A stretch of 64,000 nt of DNA from Streptomyces sp. NRRL F-2664 (GTDB lineage: Bacteria; Actinomycetota; Actinomycetes; Streptomycetales; Streptomycetaceae), in contig NZ_JOFX01000020.1 in NCBI RefSeq assembly GCF_000719345.1, positions 1-64,000 of the forward strand. The letters are read 5' to 3'. Made by a program: the position numbers and the translations under genes. The notes below the pieces were generated by a model. It was not told where the DNA came from. It saw only the letters and a list, made by a program, of their open reading frames with translations, and searched no databases. Of this stretch, positions 59,296 to 64,000 are shown one piece after another (the stretch's first letter is position 1; each line of letters begins with the position of its first letter).

Positions 59296-59838
59296 GTGAA
59301 CCTCATGGTTCTCGCGGCCGAGGAAGTTCAGAGTCCTCTCATCCCGCCGCTCCCCGAGCTCGTCATCGGTCTGATCGCCTTCGTCATCGTCTTCGGTTTC
59401 CTCGCGAAGAAGCTCCTCCCGAACATCAACAAGGTTCTGGATGAGCGCCGTGAGGCCATCGAGGGCGGTATCGAGAAGGCGGAAGCCGCTCAGACCGAGG
59501 CCCAGAGCGTCCTGGAGCAGTACAAGGCCCAGCTCGCCGAGGCCCGGCACGAGGCCGCGCGCCTGCGCCAGGAAGCGCTGGAGCAGGGCACTGCGCTGAA
59601 GGAAGAACTGCGCGCAGAGGGCCAGCGGCAGCGTGAGGAGATCATCGCTGCCGGTCACGCCCAGATCGCGGCAGACCGCAAGGCCGCCTCTCAGGCGCTG
59701 CGCCAGGACGTGGGCAAGCTCGCCACCGACCTGGCCGGCAAGCTCGTCGGTGAGTCCCTTGAGGACCACGCCCGGCAGAGCCGCACCATCGACCGCTTCC
59801 TCAGCGAGCTTGAGGAGAAGGCCGAGGCGGCCCGATGA
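59296..59838 (+). CDS. atpF: ATP synthase subunit b
   Basis: This 180-residue peripheral-stalk subunit has one N-terminal membrane helix (ELVIGLIAFVIVFGFLAKKLLP) followed by a long charged coiled-coil (AEAAQTEAQSVLEQYKAQLAE and onward). GTG 59296 is used. It overlaps atpH by four bases (ATGA). Confidence 0.95.
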   Translation: MNLMVLAAEEVQSPLIPPLPELVIGLIAFVIVFGFLAKKLLPNINKVLDERREAIEGGIEKAEAAQTEAQSVLEQYKAQLAEARHEAARLRQEALEQGTALKEELRAEGQRQREEIIAAGHAQIAADRKAASQALRQDVGKLATDLAGKLVGESLEDHARQSRTIDRFLSELEEKAEAAR

Positions 59839-60650
59839 ACGGAGCGAGCCGCGAGGCGCTGGCCTCCGCGCGCGAGCGTCTCGACGCGCTGACGGACAGC
59901 ACGTCCGTCGACGCGGCGAAGCTCGCCGGTGAGCTGGCCGCTGTCACCGCGCTGCTCGACCGTGAGGTCTCGCTGCGTCGGGTCATCACGGACCCGGCGC
60001 AGGCCGGCGAGGCCAGGGCCGAGCTCGTCGCTCGGCTGCTCGGCGGTCAGGTCGGCGGGGAGACCCTCGACCTGGTGTCCGGCATGGCCCGGTCCCGCTG
60101 GTCGCAGTCCCGCGACCTGGTGGACTCGCTGGAGGAGCTGGCGGCCACCGCCGACCTCACGGCGGCCCAGCAGGCCGGCGCACTCGACAACGTCGAGGAC
60201 GAGATCTTCCGCTTCGGCCGGATCGTGTCCTCGAACACCGAGCTGCGTGCCGCGCTGACCGACCGCGCGGCGACCGCCGCCGCCAAGAGCCAGCTGCTGC
60301 GCAGCCTGCTCGGCGGCAAGGTGAACGCCGCCACCGAGCGCCTGGTGACCCGTCTTGTCACGCACCCGCGTGGACGTAGCCTGGAAGCGGGACTGGAGTC
60401 CCTTTCCAAGCTCGCCGCCGAGCGCCGTGACCGCATGGTCGCCACCGTGACCAGCGCGGTTCCGCTCAGCGACGTGCAGAAGCAGCGTCTCGGCGCGGTG
60501 CTGGCCAAGCTGTACGGCCGTCAGATGCACCTGAACCTCGACGTGGACCCCGAGGTCCTCGGCGGGATCTCGGTGCGAGTCGGCGACGAGGTCATCGACG
60601 GCACCATTGCGGAGCGTCTCGCCGAGGCGTCCCGCCGCATGGCCGGCTGA
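59835..60650 (+). CDS. atpH: ATP synthase subunit delta
   Basis: This 271-residue subunit joins the stalk to F1. The first 90 residues are an actinobacterial extension, and the C-terminal part has the conserved GGISVRVGDEVIDGTI signature. It is longer than the E. coli subunit of about 177 residues, as is normal for this phylum. Confidence 0.95.
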   Translation: MNGASREALASARERLDALTDSTSVDAAKLAGELAAVTALLDREVSLRRVITDPAQAGEARAELVARLLGGQVGGETLDLVSGMARSRWSQSRDLVDSLEELAATADLTAAQQAGALDNVEDEIFRFGRIVSSNTELRAALTDRAATAAAKSQLLRSLLGGKVNAATERLVTRLVTHPRGRSLEAGLESLSKLAAERRDRMVATVTSAVPLSDVQKQRLGAVLAKLYGRQMHLNLDVDPEVLGGISVRVGDEVIDGTIAERLAEASRRMAG

Positions 60651-60779
60651 CCAGCCACCACAAGTACAAAGCATTCCTAGCGGCCCGGTTGGGCCGTGCA
60701 GAACTTGCAGAAGATTCCTGGGGGTCGCCCCCAGACCCCTAAGAAGCTTCAGGCCCAACAAGGAGAGCAGGGAACCCAG

Positions 60780-62375
60780 ATGGCGGAGCTCACGATCCGG
60801 CCGGAGGAGATCCGGGACGCACTGGAGAACTTTGTCCAGTCGTACCAGCCGGACGCGGCCTCGCGCGAGGAGGTCGGAACGGTCAGCGTTGCCGGCGACG
60901 GCATCGCGAAGGTGGAGGGCCTGCCCTCCGCCATGGCGAACGAGCTGCTGAAGTTCGAGGACGGCACCCTCGGTCTCGCCCTCAACCTCGAGGAGCGCGA
61001 GATCGGTGCGATCGTCCTCGGCGAGTTCAGCGGTATCGAGGAGGGCCAGCCGGTGCAGCGCACCGGTGAGGTTCTCTCCGTAGGTGTCGGCGAGGGCTAC
61101 CTCGGCCGCGTTGTCGACCCGCTCGGCAACCCGATCGACGGCCTCGGCGAGATCGCGACCGAAGGCCGCCGCGCCCTCGAGCTGCAGGCCCCGGGCGTCA
61201 TGGTCCGTAAGTCGGTGCACGAGCCCATGCAGACCGGCTACAAGGCCGTCGACGCGATGGTGCCGATCGGCCGTGGCCAGCGTCAGCTGATCATTGGTGA
61301 CCGTCAGACCGGCAAGACCGCTCTGGCCGTCGACACGATCATCAACCAGCGCGACAACTGGCGCTCCGGCGACGTGAACAAGCAGGTCCGCTGCATCTAC
61401 GTCGCCATCGGCCAGAAGGGCTCGACCATCGCGTCCGTCCGCGGCGCCCTGGAAGAGGCCGGCGCGCTCGAGTACACGACGATCGTCGCCGCCCCGGCGT
61501 CCGACCCGGCCGGCTTCAAGTACCTGGCGCCGTACACCGGTTCCGCCATCGGCCAGCACTGGATGTACGCCGGCAAGCACGTCCTGATCATCTTCGACGA
61601 CCTGTCGAAGCAGGCCGACGCCTACCGCGCCGTGTCGCTGCTGCTGCGCCGCCCGCCGGGCCGTGAGGCCTACCCGGGTGACGTCTTCTACCTGCACTCC
61701 CGTCTGCTGGAGCGCTGCGCGAAGCTGTCCGACGAGATGGGCGCCGGTTCGATGACCGGTCTGCCGATCGTCGAGACCAAGGCGAACGACGTGTCGGCGT
61801 TCATCCCGACCAACGTCATCTCCATCACCGACGGCCAGTGCTTCCTGGAGTCCGACCTGTTCAACGCGGGCCAGCGCCCGGCGCTGAACGTCGGTATCTC
61901 GGTCTCCCGCGTCGGTGGCTCCGCCCAGCACAAGGCCATGAAGCAGGTTTCGGGTCGTCTGCGCGTCGACCTGGCCCAGTACCGCGAGCTGGAGGCGTTC
62001 GCCGCCTTCGGTTCCGACCTGGACGCCGCGTCGAAGGCCTCGCTGGAGCGCGGCAAGCGCATGGTCGAGCTGCTCAAGCAGGGCCAGTACCAGCCCATGC
62101 CCGTCGAGGAGCAGGTCGTCTCCGTCTGGGCCGGCACCACCGGCAAGATGGACGACGTCCCGGTCGCCGACATCCGTCGCTTCGAGTCGGAGCTGCTGGA
62201 GTACCTGCGCCGCGAGCGCAAGGACCTCCTGACCTCCATCGCCGACGGCGGCAAGATGTCGGACGACACCCTCGGCTCGATCGCTGACGCCATCGCGGCC
62301 TTCAAGCGCCAGTTCGAGACCTCGGACGGCAAGCTCCTGGGCGAGGACGTGCCGGCCGTCAACGTCTCCAAGTGA
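60780..62375 (+). CDS. atpA: ATP synthase subunit alpha
   Basis: This 531-residue F1 subunit has the nucleotide-binding P-loop GDRQTGKTA near residue 175 and the conserved PAINVGLSVSRVGG-like segment (here [14 protein letters not shown]). An AAGGAGAG site lies about 20 bases upstream of ATG 60780. It is followed after 20 bases by atpG. Confidence 0.96.
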   Translation: MAELTIRPEEIRDALENFVQSYQPDAASREEVGTVSVAGDGIAKVEGLPSAMANELLKFEDGTLGLALNLEEREIGAIVLGEFSGIEEGQPVQRTGEVLSVGVGEGYLGRVVDPLGNPIDGLGEIATEGRRALELQAPGVMVRKSVHEPMQTGYKAVDAMVPIGRGQRQLIIGDRQTGKTALAVDTIINQRDNWRSGDVNKQVRCIYVAIGQKGSTIASVRGALEEAGALEYTTIVAAPASDPAGFKYLAPYTGSAIGQHWMYAGKHVLIIFDDLSKQADAYRAVSLLLRRPPGREAYPGDVFYLHSRLLERCAKLSDEMGAGSMTGLPIVETKANDVSAFIPTNVISITDGQCFLESDLFNAGQRPALNVGISVSRVGGSAQHKAMKQVSGRLRVDLAQYRELEAFAAFGSDLDAASKASLERGKRMVELLKQGQYQPMPVEEQVVSVWAGTTGKMDDVPVADIRRFESELLEYLRRERKDLLTSIADGGKMSDDTLGSIADAIAAFKRQFETSDGKLLGEDVPAVNVSK

Positions 62376-62395
62376 CGACGGAAGGGACCTGACTC

Positions 62396-64000
<1,605 letters not shown>

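Overview
The window is chromosomal DNA of a Streptomyces-like actinomycete. The evidence is the very high GC content with G/C-ending codons, frequent GTG starts, stop/start overlaps such as GTGA and ATGA, lipoproteins and actinobacterial family proteins, and a core gene order (lysA-hom-thrC-thrB-rho-rpmE-prfA-prmC-glyA-atp operon) familiar from Streptomyces chromosomes.

Left chromosomal flank (1-19180). This part holds a secreted lipoprotein, a DUF6325/SHOCT pair, an FtsW/RodA-type glycosyltransferase translationally coupled to a class B penicillin-binding protein, and two divergent di-iron proteins with a TetR regulator. It continues with a lipoprotein plus sensor-kinase pair, an exported anchored protein and a NERD protein. 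Then comes a bacterial NHEJ locus (Ku on the minus strand, divergent from separate LigD polymerase and LigD ligase genes), followed by DUF6479, XdhC and HhH-like proteins.

Integrated element (about 19181-39152). A 43-bp perfect direct repeat (19181-19223 and 39110-39152) bounds a roughly 20-kb element inserted in the 3' half of a tRNA-Arg(CCG) gene, which remains intact at 39111-39182. The content is that of an actinomycete integrative and conjugative element (AICE): GntR regulator, small spread/membrane genes, a GGDEF protein, a TraB/FtsK-type DNA translocase, a primase-polymerase plus DUF3987 replication module, excisionase and tyrosine integrase. Non-coding DNA in the element carries a 36-bp near-perfect palindrome by the GntR gene, a GCTAGC repeat cluster after traB (candidate clt), CGCACAA repeats after the replication genes (candidate origin), and two copies of one structured leader ahead of two operons.

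Element cargo. The left end carries a lower-GC, three-gene, translationally coupled operon (19493-23117): a PD-(D/E)xK-like nuclease/CTD protein, a middle component and a DUF3732 SMC/Rad50-like ATPase. This matches the predicted ABC-three-component (ABC-3C) conflict systems and is the most exciting locus here. Next to it lie a split RibD-like deaminase/reductase pair and an XRE-TPR regulator. At the right end an HNH endonuclease gene sits between two related att-plus-terminator segments (about 38234-38391 and 38992-39152), which suggests accretion of more than one element at this tRNA.

Right chromosomal flank (39183-64000). It carries a single-domain response regulator and an ArgS-related anticodon-binding protein. 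The lysine/threonine genes and rho, an LCP protein, rpmE, and prfA-prmC-TsaC/Sua5-LMW phosphatase-like follow. Last come glyA, a WecA/MraY-family transferase and the F1Fo ATP synthase operon atpIBEFHAGD. atpD is cut by the window end.
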